From assembly GCF_011806455.1 (NCBI RefSeq), contig NZ_JAATOT010000005.1, positions 302,655 to 366,654 of the forward strand: DNA of 64,000 nt, given 5' to 3'. Shown in pieces: positions 25,356 to 34,590 of this stretch. The position numbers and the translations under genes were made by a program. Every line of letters begins with the position of its first letter. Positions within the stretch are counted from its first letter, which is position 1. The notes under the pieces are model-generated. The model made no database searches. It had not been told where the DNA came from and worked only from the letters and a program-made list of their open reading frames with translations. The DNA comes from Celeribacter sp. HF31 (GTDB lineage Bacteria; Pseudomonadota; Alphaproteobacteria; Rhodobacterales; Rhodobacteraceae).

Positions 25356-25801
25356 AATACCTGCTCCTTGTCCTCGCCCTTCTGACCGCAACGCCCGTCT
25401 TGGCGGTGCAACCCGACGAAGTCCTTCCGGACCCGGTGATGGAATCCCGCGCACGTGACATTTCCCAAGGCCTGCGCTGCCTCGTCTGCCGCAACGAGAA
25501 CATCGACGAATCCAACGCCGAATTGGCCAAAGACCTGCGTCTTCTGGTGCGCGAACGCCTTGTGGCGGGGGACACGAACGACGAGGTGGTGGACTATGTG
25601 GTCGACCGCTACGGCGAATTCGTCCTGCTGAAGCCGACCCTTACCGGCGCCAACAAGCTCTTGTGGATTGCCGGGCCGGTCATGTTGATCCTCGCACTGA
25701 TCATCGGCCTCACCTTCATCCGACGCCGTGGCAAGGAACCCGAGGTCGCCGATCTGACCGAAGACGAAGAGGCCCGCCTCGCGCGTCTGATAAACGACTA
25801 G
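25352..25801 (+). CDS. ccmH: Cytochrome c maturation thiol protein CcmH
   Basis: A 149-residue protein with a signal sequence (first 18 residues), the redox motif LRCLVCRNENI (Cys43 and Cys46), and one C-terminal membrane span (about residues 103-122) followed by RRRGKEPEVADL. It reduces apocytochrome c thiols for heme attachment (known as Ccl2 in Rhodobacter). It is the short form without the TPR part. Start overlaps the ccmF stop. The recurring 3' motif starts directly after the TAG stop. Confidence 0.94.
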   Translation: MKYLLLVLALLTATPVLAVQPDEVLPDPVMESRARDISQGLRCLVCRNENIDESNAELAKDLRLLVRERLVAGDTNDEVVDYVVDRYGEFVLLKPTLTGANKLLWIAGPVMLILALIIGLTFIRRRGKEPEVADLTEDEEARLARLIND

Positions 25802-25830
25802 CGTTTCCTTTGCTGCCAAAAATACTCACG

Positions 25831-25866
25831 AAACCCCGCCGCTGGACAGACCTCGGCGGGTTTTCT
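25831..25866 (+). terminator. Terminator of ccmFH
   Basis: AACCCCGCCG pairs with CGGCGGGTT (one bulged C), then TTTTC. It lies directly after the 3' motif copy at 25802-25829. Confidence 0.75.
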
Positions 25867-26024
25867 ATATCTGGCGCAACGGTCCACAGTTCACCGAGTC
25901 GCTGCCAGCCTTCGGGCTATGCTGAACCTGCTTCGATCTCTCACCATCCGGTAATCCCGCGCGTCACCCGCGTGGCAAGGGCAGCTCCCCGCAAGTTCTA
26001 AGACGCGATCAACGGAGAAAACCG

Positions 26025-26594
26025 ATGACTCGTGAGTGTATTTCCCTCACCCTTCCCGATGTGTCCGCCTTTGCGCGCGCATTGAAATCCGAATTTGGCG
26101 AGGATAGCCCTGAGGCCCCCGGGCACCAAAGCCTCTTGAACGCCATCGCGCGCGCAGGCGGCTATCGCAATTTTCAGCACCTCAAAGCCACCCAGACCGG
26201 CGCGGGTCCCGTGACACCCGCCGAAGGCCGCGCCGTCACGCGGGCCTTGGCGCGTTTCGATGAGGCGGGTCTCATGACCTCATGGTCGACCAAGCGCAAG
26301 GTGCGCCAGCATTGCCTCTGGGCGCTTTGGGCGCAGGTGCCGTCACGCCGGGAGTTCACCGAGCGTGAAATCTCGGCGCTCTTCGACACTATGACGGCAT
26401 TCCGAGACCCGGCACAAATCCGGCGCTCTCTGATCGAGGACGGGTTGTTGGGGCGCAATCTCGACGGCTCCATCTACCGCCGTCTTGAGGCCGAGCCGGA
26501 CGAGACCGCCAAGGCCGTGATCCGCGCGGTCAAACGTCGTCGCGACGCGAACCCGGAGGTGCCGGACCGCGCCTCTGCCGTTTTGGGGCTCTAA
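26025..26594 (+). CDS. DUF2087-domain protein
   Basis: A 189-residue cytoplasmic protein. The second half carries the DUF2087 pattern: WSTKRKVRQHCLWALWA (about residues 86-102), FTEREISALFDTM, then DPAQIRRSLIEDGLLGR and DGSIYRRLE. DUF2087 looks like a winged-helix fold and is thought to bind nucleic acid. The N-terminal 75 residues have a helical part (HQSLLNAIARAGGYRNFQHL) that resembles a small DNA-binding segment, but this is only suggestive. Isolated gene between ccmH and an enoyl-CoA hydratase gene. Confidence 0.78.
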   Translation: MTRECISLTLPDVSAFARALKSEFGEDSPEAPGHQSLLNAIARAGGYRNFQHLKATQTGAGPVTPAEGRAVTRALARFDEAGLMTSWSTKRKVRQHCLWALWAQVPSRREFTEREISALFDTMTAFRDPAQIRRSLIEDGLLGRNLDGSIYRRLEAEPDETAKAVIRAVKRRRDANPEVPDRASAVLGL

Positions 26595-26701
26595 GTCGAC
26601 AGACAAATTCCCGCCGTGACGGGGCGTCTCTCTTCCTTTCTGCGCGGGGCTCTTTATCTTGTGCTCAGCCGCGACTTCTGCGGGACATGGGAGAGAGACG
26701 C

Positions 26702-27478
26702 ATGCATTACGAGACCATCCGCTTTGAGCAAGAGAATGACGTCGCCGTGGTGACGCTCAATCGCCCGGAGGTGATGAATGCGCTCAACACCCAGATGCGG
26801 GCCGAGATCACCCATGCGGTGCGCGATGCCTCGCAATCCGCCCGCGTGATCGTTCTGACTGGCGAGGGCCGCGCCTTTTGTTCGGGTCAGGATCTGGGCG
26901 ACGGCGTCGATGCCGCGACCGCCGATCTAGAACGCACGCTGCGCGATGAATACGAACCCATGGTCCACGCGATCCACGACAGCCCGGTGCCCACCATCGC
27001 TGCCGTCAATGGCACAGCGGCGGGGGCGGGGGCCTCTCTGGCGCTGTCTTGCGACGTGGTGATCGCCACGCACTCCGCCGTCTTTCTTCAGGCCTTTTCC
27101 CGCATCGGTCTCATTCCCGACGCGGGCGGCACCTATATGTTGCCGCGTGTCGTCGGGCTGGCCCGCGCCATGGGCGCCTCGCTCTTCGCCGATGAGATCA
27201 GTGCCACGCAGGCCGCCCAGTGGGGCATGATCTATGAGGCCGTCGAGGATGCCGACTTTGAGGCCCATTGGCGGGCGCGGGCAGGCTATCTGGCCAAAGG
27301 TCCGACGGTCTCTTATCGCCATCTCAAAGAGGCCATGCACGCCTCCTATGACAACACGCTCAAAGATCAACTGGCGTTGGAGGCGAAGCTGCAAAACCGT
27401 TGCGGCCAGACCCGCGATTTCAAAGAAGGCGTCATGGCCTTTCTCGAAAAGCGCAAGCCTCACTACGAGGGCCGCTAA
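26702..27478 (+). CDS. Enoyl-CoA hydratase/isomerase family protein (PaaG-like)
   Basis: A 258-residue crotonase-fold enzyme. Oxyanion-hole segments are GRAFCSGQDLGDG (about residues 57-69) and AVNGTAAGAGASLALSCDVV (100-120). The acid pair of classic hydratases is not both evident, with AFSRIGLIPDAGGTYMLPR in the second position, as in PaaG-type ring isomerases. It likely acts on CoA thioesters, perhaps of aromatic breakdown; the substrate is not certain. Start is ATG 26702 with GGGAGAGA before it. The stop overlaps the convergent MarR gene by 4 bp. Confidence 0.88.
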   Translation: MHYETIRFEQENDVAVVTLNRPEVMNALNTQMRAEITHAVRDASQSARVIVLTGEGRAFCSGQDLGDGVDAATADLERTLRDEYEPMVHAIHDSPVPTIAAVNGTAAGAGASLALSCDVVIATHSAVFLQAFSRIGLIPDAGGTYMLPRVVGLARAMGASLFADEISATQAAQWGMIYEAVEDADFEAHWRARAGYLAKGPTVSYRHLKEAMHASYDNTLKDQLALEAKLQNRCGQTRDFKEGVMAFLEKRKPHYEGR

Positions 27479-27915
27479 GCCTCTGAGAGATTCGCGATCA
27501 CCTGTGTTGTCAGCGTCGTGAACTCCGCGCGCTGCTGATCGCTCATGCCTCGGGTCGCCAGATCGTTGACCTCCGAGGCCGCCCGGATCGCGGGCTCTCT
27601 GAGACCCCGCGCACGCTCCGTCAGCCAGACGGTCTGCACCCGCGCGTCTGCCTCATGGGCGCGCCGGACCACCAAACCGTCGCGCTCCATTCGCGACAGC
27701 GTATTGGCCATGGTCGCCTGTTCGACGCCCAGCTCCTGAACCAGCTCGCGCTGCGTCTGCCCCTCTTTTTCCCAAAGCGCCAGCATCACCGGGAAGGTCC
27801 CCGTGGAGAGGCCCAGCGGTTTGATCCGATCCTGAATGGCGCGGATAAAGAGGCGTGCCATGTGGTTCACCTGATAACCTTCGGAGTGTTTGCGGGAGAA
27901 ATTAGTCTCTGTCAT
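27475..27915 (-). CDS. MarR-family regulator
   Basis: A 146-residue winged-helix regulator. The DNA-binding part is about residues 45-95 (QTQRELVQELGVEQATMANT and the wing RRAHEADARVQTV). It is divergent from a small membrane-protein gene across 70 bp that contains a 12-bp inverted repeat, the likely operator, so it probably controls itself and that gene. Its 3' end overlaps the convergent enoyl-CoA hydratase gene by 4 bp. Confidence 0.9.
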   Translation of the reverse strand: MTETNFSRKHSEGYQVNHMARLFIRAIQDRIKPLGLSTGTFPVMLALWEKEGQTQRELVQELGVEQATMANTLSRMERDGLVVRRAHEADARVQTVWLTERARGLREPAIRAASEVNDLATRGMSDQQRAEFTTLTTQVIANLSEA

Positions 27916-27933
27916 GCGACTTGTTTTTCACAA

Positions 27934-27969
27934 TATAGCTTGCTATGCAATTATATATAGCAAGCTATT
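27934..27969. promoter_or_regulatory. Operator-like inverted repeat of the MarR gene
   Basis: ATAGCTTGCTAT (27935-27946) and its inverted copy ATAGCAAGCTAT (27957-27968) are separated by 10 bp. Each arm also contains an internal dyad. A perfect TATAAT for the minus strand (27955-27950) lies in the gap, so a bound MarR dimer would block the promoter (inference). Confidence 0.75.
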
Positions 27970-27985
27970 AAAATGGAGACTCACC

Positions 27986-28429
27986 ATGCTGCCCAAACTT
28001 CACGCCGCCTTCGGAGCGGCCGCCCTTCTGATCATCGCCACCTTCTGGACCGCCACGGTCACCACCATCGTCATCGGCGATAAATACCTGATCGCCATGG
28101 CAAAACTCGGCATCGCCTGGGGCCTCTTGGCGCTTATTCCGATGCTGATCCTGACCGGGGTATCCGGCAACCGGCTCGGCCAAAACATGCGCGGGCCTCT
28201 GATCGGTGCCAAACAAAAGCGCATGAAGATCATCGCCTTCAACGGCATCGTCTTCCTCGTGCCCTCCGCGCTCATCCTCTTGCCTTTGGCGATGCAAGGG
28301 CAGGGCGGGCTCCTCTATTGGACCATCCAGACGCTCGAACTTTTGGCCGGCGCCACCAATATCACGCTGCTGGGCCTCAATATGCGGGACGGGCTGCGCC
28401 TCTCGCGCCGTCGCGCTGCTCCGGCCTAA
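27986..28429 (+). CDS. Small membrane protein controlled by MarR
   Basis: A 147-residue protein with four membrane segments (about residues 8-30, 37-60, 83-103, 110-130), starting MLPKLHAAFGAAALLIIATF. The start ATG follows ATGGAGACTCACC. No characterised family is recognised. It is the divergent partner of the MarR gene and likely its target. The recurring 3' motif starts one base after the stop, then a terminator. Confidence 0.75.
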   Translation: MLPKLHAAFGAAALLIIATFWTATVTTIVIGDKYLIAMAKLGIAWGLLALIPMLILTGVSGNRLGQNMRGPLIGAKQKRMKIIAFNGIVFLVPSALILLPLAMQGQGGLLYWTIQTLELLAGATNITLLGLNMRDGLRLSRRRAAPA

Positions 28430-28458
28430 AGCGTTTCCTTTGTTGCCAAAAATACTCA

Positions 28459-28488
28459 AAAAAAACCCGCCTCCAAAGAGGCGGGTTT
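28459..28488. terminator. Bidirectional terminator between the membrane gene and gltA
   Basis: Perfect 11-bp stem AAACCCGCCTC / GAGGCGGGTTT with a 4-nt loop. On the minus strand it is followed by TTTTTTTT, so it ends gltA strongly; on the plus strand only three T follow. Confidence 0.88.
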
Positions 28489-28515
28489 CGCATTTTCTAA
28501 AAGATCGAGAACGGC

Positions 28516-29811
28516 TTAGCGGTCTTCGACATTCACATAGGGGCGTTCGGTCGCGCCGGTGTAGAGCTGACGCGGACGGCCGATTTTCATGCCTGGATCT
28601 TCGATCTGCTCTTTCCACTGGGAAATCCAGCCGACGGTGCGCGACAGCGCGAAGATCGGGGTGAACATCGCGGTCGGGAAGCCCATGGCCTCCAGAATGA
28701 TGCCGGAATAGAAGTCGACGTTCGGGAAGAGTTTCTTCTCCGCGAAATACGGATCGGCCAGCGCTTGTTTCTCAAGCTCTTTGGCGACCTGCAGCGTCGG
28801 GTTGTTTTCCACGCCCAGAAGCTCAAGCACCTCGTCGGCGGACTGTTTCATCACGGTCGCACGCGGGTCGAAGTTCTTGTACACGCGGTGGCCAAAGCCC
28901 ATCAGGCGGAACGGATCGTTCTTGTCTTTCGCGCGCGCGATGAATTCCGGGATGCGATCCACGGACCCGATTTCTCGCAGCATTTCGAGACAGGCCTGGT
29001 TCGCACCACCATGCGCCGGCCCCCAGAGACAGGCGATCCCAGCGGCGATACAAGCAAACGGGTTGGCGCCCGAAGAAGACGCCAGACGCACGGTCGAGGT
29101 CGAGGCGTTCTGCTCGTGGTCGGCGTGGAGCGTGAAGATACGGTCCATGGCGCGCGACAGGATCGGGTTCACCTCATAGGTTTCCGCCGGGACGGAGAAA
29201 CACATGTTCAAAAAGTTCGACGCGTAATCGAGATCGTTGCGCGGGTACACGAACGGCTGGCCGATGGTGTATTTATAGGCCATCGCGGCAATCGTCGGCA
29301 TTTTCGCGATCAGGCGAATGGTCGCCACTTCGCGCTGATGCGCGTCCGAAATGTCGATGGAGTCGTGGTAGAAGGCGGACATGGCGCCAACCACACCGAC
29401 CATGATCGCCATCGGGTGGGCGTCACGACGGAAACCGGTGAAGAATTTGAGCATCTGCTCGTGCACCATCGTGTGATGGGTCACGGTGTTCTCGAACTTC
29501 TCCATTTGCGCGGCGGTCGGCAGTTCGCCGTAGAGCAGCAGGTAGCAAACCTCGAGGAAATGCGATTTCTCGGCCAGATCACCGATGGTGTAGCCGCGGT
29601 GCAAAAGCACGCCTTCGCCACCGTCGATAAAGGTGATCGCGCTTTCACAAGCCGCGGTGGAGGTGAAGCCCGGATCGTAGGTGAACACGTTCGCCTGGCC
29701 ATAAAGCTTACGGATATCAAGAACATCCGGGCCCGCAGTCGGGGAATAAACGGGAAGATCGTAGGTCTGCCCGTCAAGCGTAAGGGTCGCGGTTTTCTGA
29801 GTGTCTGCCAT
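28516..29811 (-). CDS. gltA: Citrate synthase
   Basis: A 431-residue TCA-cycle enzyme. Catalytic His and surrounding segment in [15 protein letters not shown], the second His in [15 protein letters not shown], and the active-site Arg/Asp region near the C terminus. Length and sequence fit the hexameric Gram-negative type. An open frame continues upstream, but [20 protein letters not shown] with GAAGGAA before it is the start. It lies 321 bp downstream of gltX in the same direction. Confidence 0.97.
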   Translation of the reverse strand: MADTQKTATLTLDGQTYDLPVYSPTAGPDVLDIRKLYGQANVFTYDPGFTSTAACESAITFIDGGEGVLLHRGYTIGDLAEKSHFLEVCYLLLYGELPTAAQMEKFENTVTHHTMVHEQMLKFFTGFRRDAHPMAIMVGVVGAMSAFYHDSIDISDAHQREVATIRLIAKMPTIAAMAYKYTIGQPFVYPRNDLDYASNFLNMCFSVPAETYEVNPILSRAMDRIFTLHADHEQNASTSTVRLASSSGANPFACIAAGIACLWGPAHGGANQACLEMLREIGSVDRIPEFIARAKDKNDPFRLMGFGHRVYKNFDPRATVMKQSADEVLELLGVENNPTLQVAKELEKQALADPYFAEKKLFPNVDFYSGIILEAMGFPTAMFTPIFALSRTVGWISQWKEQIEDPGMKIGRPRQLYTGATERPYVNVEDR

Positions 29812-30132
29812 CGTCGTTCCTTCGGTTGTCAGCGGCCTCCAGATCACGAAGATCTCGTGAGGGGGCGCTTGTGGTCTGGCGGGCGCCCGGGCGTATCCCG
29901 GACATCCTTTGGGCTTTGGACCCGCATCTGGGTCCTGATCTGGCCGCGGGGCACGCGGGGGATAGGTCGCAAATCGCGATTCCCCTGACCCCGTATCGGC
30001 CCGTCCCGAAACGCAATCGTTCCGGTCAGAATGTCTAAACCCGCGCCGCTTTCGACGCACCGACCCGAACAAATGTTCGTGGCCGGTCTCGGTACAATCG
30101 TTTTGGCAAAGTCGCGCGCGCGCCTTCCGCCT
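29812..30132. other. Gap between gltX and gltA
   Basis: 321 bp with no gene I can support. It must carry the gltA promoter. A 14-bp element with 6-bp arms, CGAACA-aa-TGTTCG, lies at 30066-30079. The part nearest gltA is very GC-rich. I see no convincing -35/-10 pair. Confidence 0.45.
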
Positions 30133-31575
30133 TTATTCTTGTGTCCCTTGCTCTGAAATCAAAGCCCGGAAATCTTCGATCCGCGCCAGGGTTTCGTCGC
30201 GGCCCAGAACCAACATCATATCGAGGACACTGGGTGTGACAGCGCGACCTGCGAGGGCGGATCTCAAAGGCCCGGCGACTTTCCCGAACCCAAGCTCCAG
30301 CGTCTCCATCACGCGGCCAACCGCCTCCTCCAATGCGTTGCGCTCCCAGCTAGCATTTTGCAGGTGCGGCGTCAATTCTTCCAGTATACCGTTGGATACT
30401 GAAGTCACCTGTTTTTGCGCTTTCTCATCCATGTCCACCGGGCGGGACACCAATGCAAACCGTGCTTTTTCAATGAGTTGCGGGTAGGTTTTGGCCGATC
30501 CCTTCAGGAAGGACAGGGACACGGAAAGCCGCGATTTTTGCTCTGGACGCAGCGCATCCGACCCCGAGGCCGCAAGGTACCCATCAATTTCGCTCAAGAT
30601 TTCATCGTCCGCCAGAATTGCGATATGCTGACCACAGATATTCTCAAGTTTCTTGGTGTCAAATCGCGCGGGCGCCTTGTTGATTCCATCGAGATCGAAC
30701 CATTCCATCGCCTGTGCGTCGGTGAAGAACTCATCATCGCCATGGGACCAACCCAAACGCGCCAGATAATTGCGCATGCCGGATGCCGGATAGCCCATGG
30801 CCTGATATTCCTTCACGCCGACCGCGCCGTGACGTTTCGACATTTTCTTGCCATCAGGGCCGAAAATCAGCGGAATATGCGCGTAAACCGGCAGCGGCCA
30901 GCCCATCGCCGCGTAGATCGTCATCTGACGTGCGGCATTGGCCAGGTGGTCATCGCCCCGGATCACATGGGTCACGCCCATATCATGGTCATCGACAACA
31001 ACAGCCAGCATGTAGGTCGGTGTGCCATCCGAGCGTAACAGGATCATGTCATCGAGCTGATCGTTCTGGAACGTTACGTCACCTTGCACCTCGTCCGCCA
31101 CCACGGTGGCGCCCTCGCGCGGCGCCTTGACGCGGATCACATAGGGCGCGTCCGGGTAGGTCGACGGATCCGCATCGCGCCAGGGCGAGCGATAGAGCGT
31201 GCTTTCCTTCTTGGCGCGGGCCTCTTCGCGGAAGGCTTCGATCTCTTCCTGGGTCGAGAAACACTTGTAGGCCTTGCCGTTCGCCAACATCTCGCGGGCC
31301 ACCTCGGCGTGGCGCTCGGCGCGTTCGAACTGGCTCACCGCCTCGCCATCGTAATCGAGCCCAAGCCAAGCCATGCCGTCGAGAATCCCCTGCGTTGCCT
31401 CGGGCGTCGAGCGCGCGCGGTCGGTGTCTTCGATCCGCAAAAGGAACTTGCCGCCGCGACCGCGGGCGTAGAGCCAGGAAAACAGCGCCGTGCGGGCGGT
31501 GCCGATGTGCATGTCGCCGGTGGGCGAGGGGGCGATGCGGGTGACGACGGGCGTTTGGGAAGCGGCTTCGGACAT
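30133..31575 (-). CDS. gltX: Glutamyl-tRNA synthetase
   Basis: A 480-residue class I aminoacyl-tRNA synthetase. The HIGH motif is in [13 protein letters not shown] (about residues 17-29) and KMSKR in [14 protein letters not shown]. The C-terminal anticodon-binding part is complete. Some alphaproteobacteria have two GltX copies, one of which may charge tRNA-Gln for the amidotransferase route; which type this is cannot be told here. It is divergent from comEC by 81 bp. Confidence 0.96.
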   Translation of the reverse strand: MSEAASQTPVVTRIAPSPTGDMHIGTARTALFSWLYARGRGGKFLLRIEDTDRARSTPEATQGILDGMAWLGLDYDGEAVSQFERAERHAEVAREMLANGKAYKCFSTQEEIEAFREEARAKKESTLYRSPWRDADPSTYPDAPYVIRVKAPREGATVVADEVQGDVTFQNDQLDDMILLRSDGTPTYMLAVVVDDHDMGVTHVIRGDDHLANAARQMTIYAAMGWPLPVYAHIPLIFGPDGKKMSKRHGAVGVKEYQAMGYPASGMRNYLARLGWSHGDDEFFTDAQAMEWFDLDGINKAPARFDTKKLENICGQHIAILADDEILSEIDGYLAASGSDALRPEQKSRLSVSLSFLKGSAKTYPQLIEKARFALVSRPVDMDEKAQKQVTSVSNGILEELTPHLQNASWERNALEEAVGRVMETLELGFGKVAGPLRSALAGRAVTPSVLDMMLVLGRDETLARIEDFRALISEQGTQE

Positions 31576-31656
31576 GGGGAAATTAACCCTTTAGTAACCA
31601 TGTTGGCAGATGATTTTCGTCACCGGGCATAAGCGAAGGCGGAAGGGGAAACAAGG

Positions 31657-33819
31657 GTGCGCGCCCTCACGAGACTGGCACAGATCCCCCTCGACATCGT
31701 CGATGGCCAACACGGGCGGTTGTTCCTGTGGCTGCCCGTGTGTTTCGGCACGGGCGTCGGCCTGTTCTTTGCCCAGTCCTTGGAACCCTCACGCATGCTC
31801 CTCTGGACGCTCGCGGGGCTGATCCTTTTGGCCGCGCTCGCTTCGATCAAGACACCGCCACGTGTGCTGCCCTTGTTGGTCGCGGCATTGGCCGTCACGT
31901 TGGGCTTTCTCGCCGCCGGTCTGCGCACGCAACTGGTTGCCGAACCCGTTCTGACATTCCGCTATTACGGTCCCGTCGAGGGAAGGGTGATCAAGATCGA
32001 CCGCTCCGCCTCCGATGCCCTGCGTCTCACGCTCGACCAGGTCACCCTGCGCGATTTCTCGCCTTCGCGCACCCCCGCACGCGTCCGCGTCTCGCTCCAT
32101 GGTCCGCAGGATTTCGTGACGCCAGAGCCGGGGCTCCGCCTCGCCATGACGGCGCATCTCTCGCCGCCGCCCGGTCCCACGGAGCCCGGCGGCTTCGATT
32201 TTCAACGCATGGCCTGGTTCGACCGTCTGGGCGCGGTCGGCTACACGCGGACGCCTGTCTTGCGCGCCGCAGAGGTCGATCCTACGCCGCTTTTGTGGGT
32301 GCATCGTCTGCGCCAGACGCTTTCAACTGCGCTGCAATCTCAGCTTCCCGGCGAGACCGGCGCCTTTGCCGCCGCCATTCTCACCGGTGACCGCTCCGGC
32401 ATTTCGCAAGAGACCGCCGAGCATCTCAGGGGCGCGAACCTCTCCCATCTTCTGGCGATCTCCGGCCTGCACATGGGGCTTTTGACCGGCGCCGTGTTCT
32501 TTGCGCTGCGGCTGATGTTGGCGATGATCCCCGGTGCCGCGCTCAAATGGCCCCTCAAGAAACTCGCGGCGGGCGGCGCGCTGGCGGCGGGGGCCTTCTA
32601 CCTCGCTTTGTCCGGCTTTAATGTCGCGACTGAGCGCGCCTTTGTCATGGTTTCCGTCATGCTCGTGGCGGTGCTTTTGGACCGTCAGGCCATTTCCTTG
32701 CGCGCCGTCGCCATCGCCGCCCTCATCCTTTTGGTCTTGCAACCCGAAGTGCTCCCCGAACCCGGCTTTCAGATGTCCTTCGCGGCCACCACCGCCCTCG
32801 TCGCCGTCTTCACCATCGTGCGGCGGATGCATCTCATGGCGCGTTGGCCGAATTGGCTCAGAGGTGTCACAACCGTGATCCTGTCCTCCGCCGTCGCGGG
32901 CATCGCCACGGCGCCGGTCGCCGCCGCCCATTTCAACCGGATCGCGGATTTCGGCCTGATCGCCAATGTTTCCGCCGTGCCGATCATGGGCGCGCTCGTC
33001 ATGCCTGCGGCCATCGTGGCCGTGTTGCTCACGCCCTTGGGACTTCAGGGCATCGCCTTGTCCGTCATGGGGCTGGGCATTCGCTGGATTCTCTTTGTCG
33101 CCGAAACGGTGTCCTCTTGGGAGGGCGCCGTGAGCCGCATCGTCTCGCCGCCGCCAGCCACATTGCCGCTCATTGCTTTGGGCGCTTTGTTCGTCATTTT
33201 GTGGCGCGGGCGTTGGCAAAATCTTGGTATTCTTCCGGTTTGTGCGGGGTTCCTGCTCTGGGCGACGCATGAGCGACCCGCGCTTTTGATCTCTGACGAT
33301 GGGTCTCTGGTCGGTCGAATGAGTGCCCAAGGGCGCGCCCTCTCAAAGCCCAAAGGCGCGGGTTTTGCCGCCACTGTTTGGTTGGAAAACGACGGAGATG
33401 TCCCGGATCAGGCCATGGCCGCCGCCCGCGCAATGCCGCCTCTGGATGTCGGATCGGTGCGTGTGACGCAGGTCACGGGGCGTGGTTGGCAAGAGGTTGC
33501 TCTCAGCGCCTGTGGCCCGGCGGATCTGGTGATCGTGAATAAACTCTGGGAAGAAGAAATGCCCGAGGGCTGCCTCCTCGTCGATCTCGGATTCCTGCGG
33601 CAAAGCGGTGCTTTGGCGCTCAGTGAGATCGGCGGAGAGGTGCGGTTGCGCACCGCTTATGCCGCCTCCGGTGTGCGCTATTGGAACACGCCCGATTTGC
33701 GGGGCGAGTGGGGCGTGACGGCACGGGTGGCCCGCGCCGACCGTGCACCGGCAACCATGGGGCTGCGGTTCGGTCAGACTGACGCGCAAGCGACGCGTTT
33801 CGCATTTGCCACGCGCTAA
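31657..33819 (+). CDS. comEC: ComEC/Rec2-family DNA uptake channel protein
   Basis: A 720-residue polytopic membrane protein. N-terminal part with the DUF4131 domain (about residues 25-190), then the competence domain with SHLLAISGLHMGLLTG near residue 265 and many membrane spans to about residue 540. The C-terminal part (about 550-720) does not show the metallo-beta-lactamase His-rich motif of longer ComEC proteins. Known role: channel for single-stranded DNA across the inner membrane. The GTG at 31657 is used; an acidic ribosome site (GGAAGGGGAAAC) precedes it. Confidence 0.9.
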   Translation: MRALTRLAQIPLDIVDGQHGRLFLWLPVCFGTGVGLFFAQSLEPSRMLLWTLAGLILLAALASIKTPPRVLPLLVAALAVTLGFLAAGLRTQLVAEPVLTFRYYGPVEGRVIKIDRSASDALRLTLDQVTLRDFSPSRTPARVRVSLHGPQDFVTPEPGLRLAMTAHLSPPPGPTEPGGFDFQRMAWFDRLGAVGYTRTPVLRAAEVDPTPLLWVHRLRQTLSTALQSQLPGETGAFAAAILTGDRSGISQETAEHLRGANLSHLLAISGLHMGLLTGAVFFALRLMLAMIPGAALKWPLKKLAAGGALAAGAFYLALSGFNVATERAFVMVSVMLVAVLLDRQAISLRAVAIAALILLVLQPEVLPEPGFQMSFAATTALVAVFTIVRRMHLMARWPNWLRGVTTVILSSAVAGIATAPVAAAHFNRIADFGLIANVSAVPIMGALVMPAAIVAVLLTPLGLQGIALSVMGLGIRWILFVAETVSSWEGAVSRIVSPPPATLPLIALGALFVILWRGRWQNLGILPVCAGFLLWATHERPALLISDDGSLVGRMSAQGRALSKPKGAGFAATVWLENDGDVPDQAMAAARAMPPLDVGSVRVTQVTGRGWQEVALSACGPADLVIVNKLWEEEMPEGCLLVDLGFLRQSGALALSEIGGEVRLRTAYAASGVRYWNTPDLRGEWGVTARVARADRAPATMGLRFGQTDAQATRFAFATR

Positions 33820-33821
33820 AA

Positions 33822-33853
33822 GAAAAGCACCGCACGAGAATGTGCGGCGCTTT
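33822..33853. terminator. Terminator between comEC and lexA
   Basis: AAAGC-a-CCGCAC pairs with GTGCGG-c-GCTTT around a 6-nt loop. The two convergent genes end on either side, so it likely serves both. Confidence 0.75.
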
Positions 33854-33876
33854 CCGAGCGAACTCATTGAGTTGTG

Positions 33877-34590
33877 TCAGTAGCTGCGGATCAGACCGAC
33901 CAGCTTGCCCTGCACCTCGACCATATCGGAGGGCAGCACACGGGTCTCAAACGCCGGGTTGGCGGCTTCGAGCGCGATCATGTCGCCTTGGCGTTTGTAG
34001 CGTTTCAACGTGGTTTCATAGCCTTCGACCATGGCGACCACGATGTCGCCATCCTTGGCCTGGCTGGTTTCGCGAATGACCACGATGTCGCCGTGGTTGA
34101 TCCCGGCCTCGATCATGGATTCGCCTTTGACCTCAAGCGCATAGTGGTTGCCGCGCCCAGAGAGCATCGACCCCGGAACGGCAACGTTCACGGCACCATC
34201 GGAGACGGCTTCGATCGGGACACCGGCGGCGATCTTGCCCATGATCGGCAGGTTGATCGCGGTGACGGTTTCGATGTCCAGCGCGCCTGCGGGCGGCGGG
34301 GCGTCCGGGCGGTCGCCGTCGATCACTCGCGGGCTAAACCCACCGGAAGTCGGCGCAGAGGGCGCACCACCGAGGCTTTCGGGAAGTTTCACGATCTCGA
34401 TGGCGCGCGCGCGATGCGCCAGACGGCGAATAAACCCGCGTTCTTCGAGCGCGGTGATCAGTCGGTGAATGCCGGATTTGGAGCGCAGATCGAGCGCCTC
34501 TTTCATTTCATCGAAAGACGGCGGCACCCCGTCACGCTGCATCCGTGTGTTGATGAACTCCAAAAGCTGGAGTTGTTTTTTCGTCAGCAT
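33877..34590 (-). CDS. lexA: LexA repressor
   Basis: A 237-residue SOS repressor with self-cleavage activity. Winged helix-turn-helix in residues 1-65 ([20 protein letters not shown]). The cleavage site is Ala122-Gly123 ([10 protein letters not shown]), the nucleophile is Ser158 (KGESMIEAG) and the general base Lys196 (YETTLKRYK). Start is the canonical [12 protein letters not shown] with GAGAGG upstream. A GTTC-N7-GTTC SOS box overlaps its promoter about 285 bp upstream. It reads downstream of moeA, with its own promoter. Confidence 0.97.
   Translation of the reverse strand: MLTKKQLQLLEFINTRMQRDGVPPSFDEMKEALDLRSKSGIHRLITALEERGFIRRLAHRARAIEIVKLPESLGGAPSAPTSGGFSPRVIDGDRPDAPPPAGALDIETVTAINLPIMGKIAAGVPIEAVSDGAVNVAVPGSMLSGRGNHYALEVKGESMIEAGINHGDIVVIRETSQAKDGDIVVAMVEGYETTLKRYKRQGDMIALEAANPAFETRVLPSDMVEVQGKLVGLIRSY

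Noticed and set aside
30066..30079. CGAACAAATGTTCG in the gltX-gltA gap, which looks like a Gram-positive SOS box
   Set aside because: Alphaproteobacterial LexA binds the direct repeat GTTC-N7-GTTC, which is present upstream of lexA here. Neither gltA nor gltX is an SOS gene, so the match is probably chance or another regulator.
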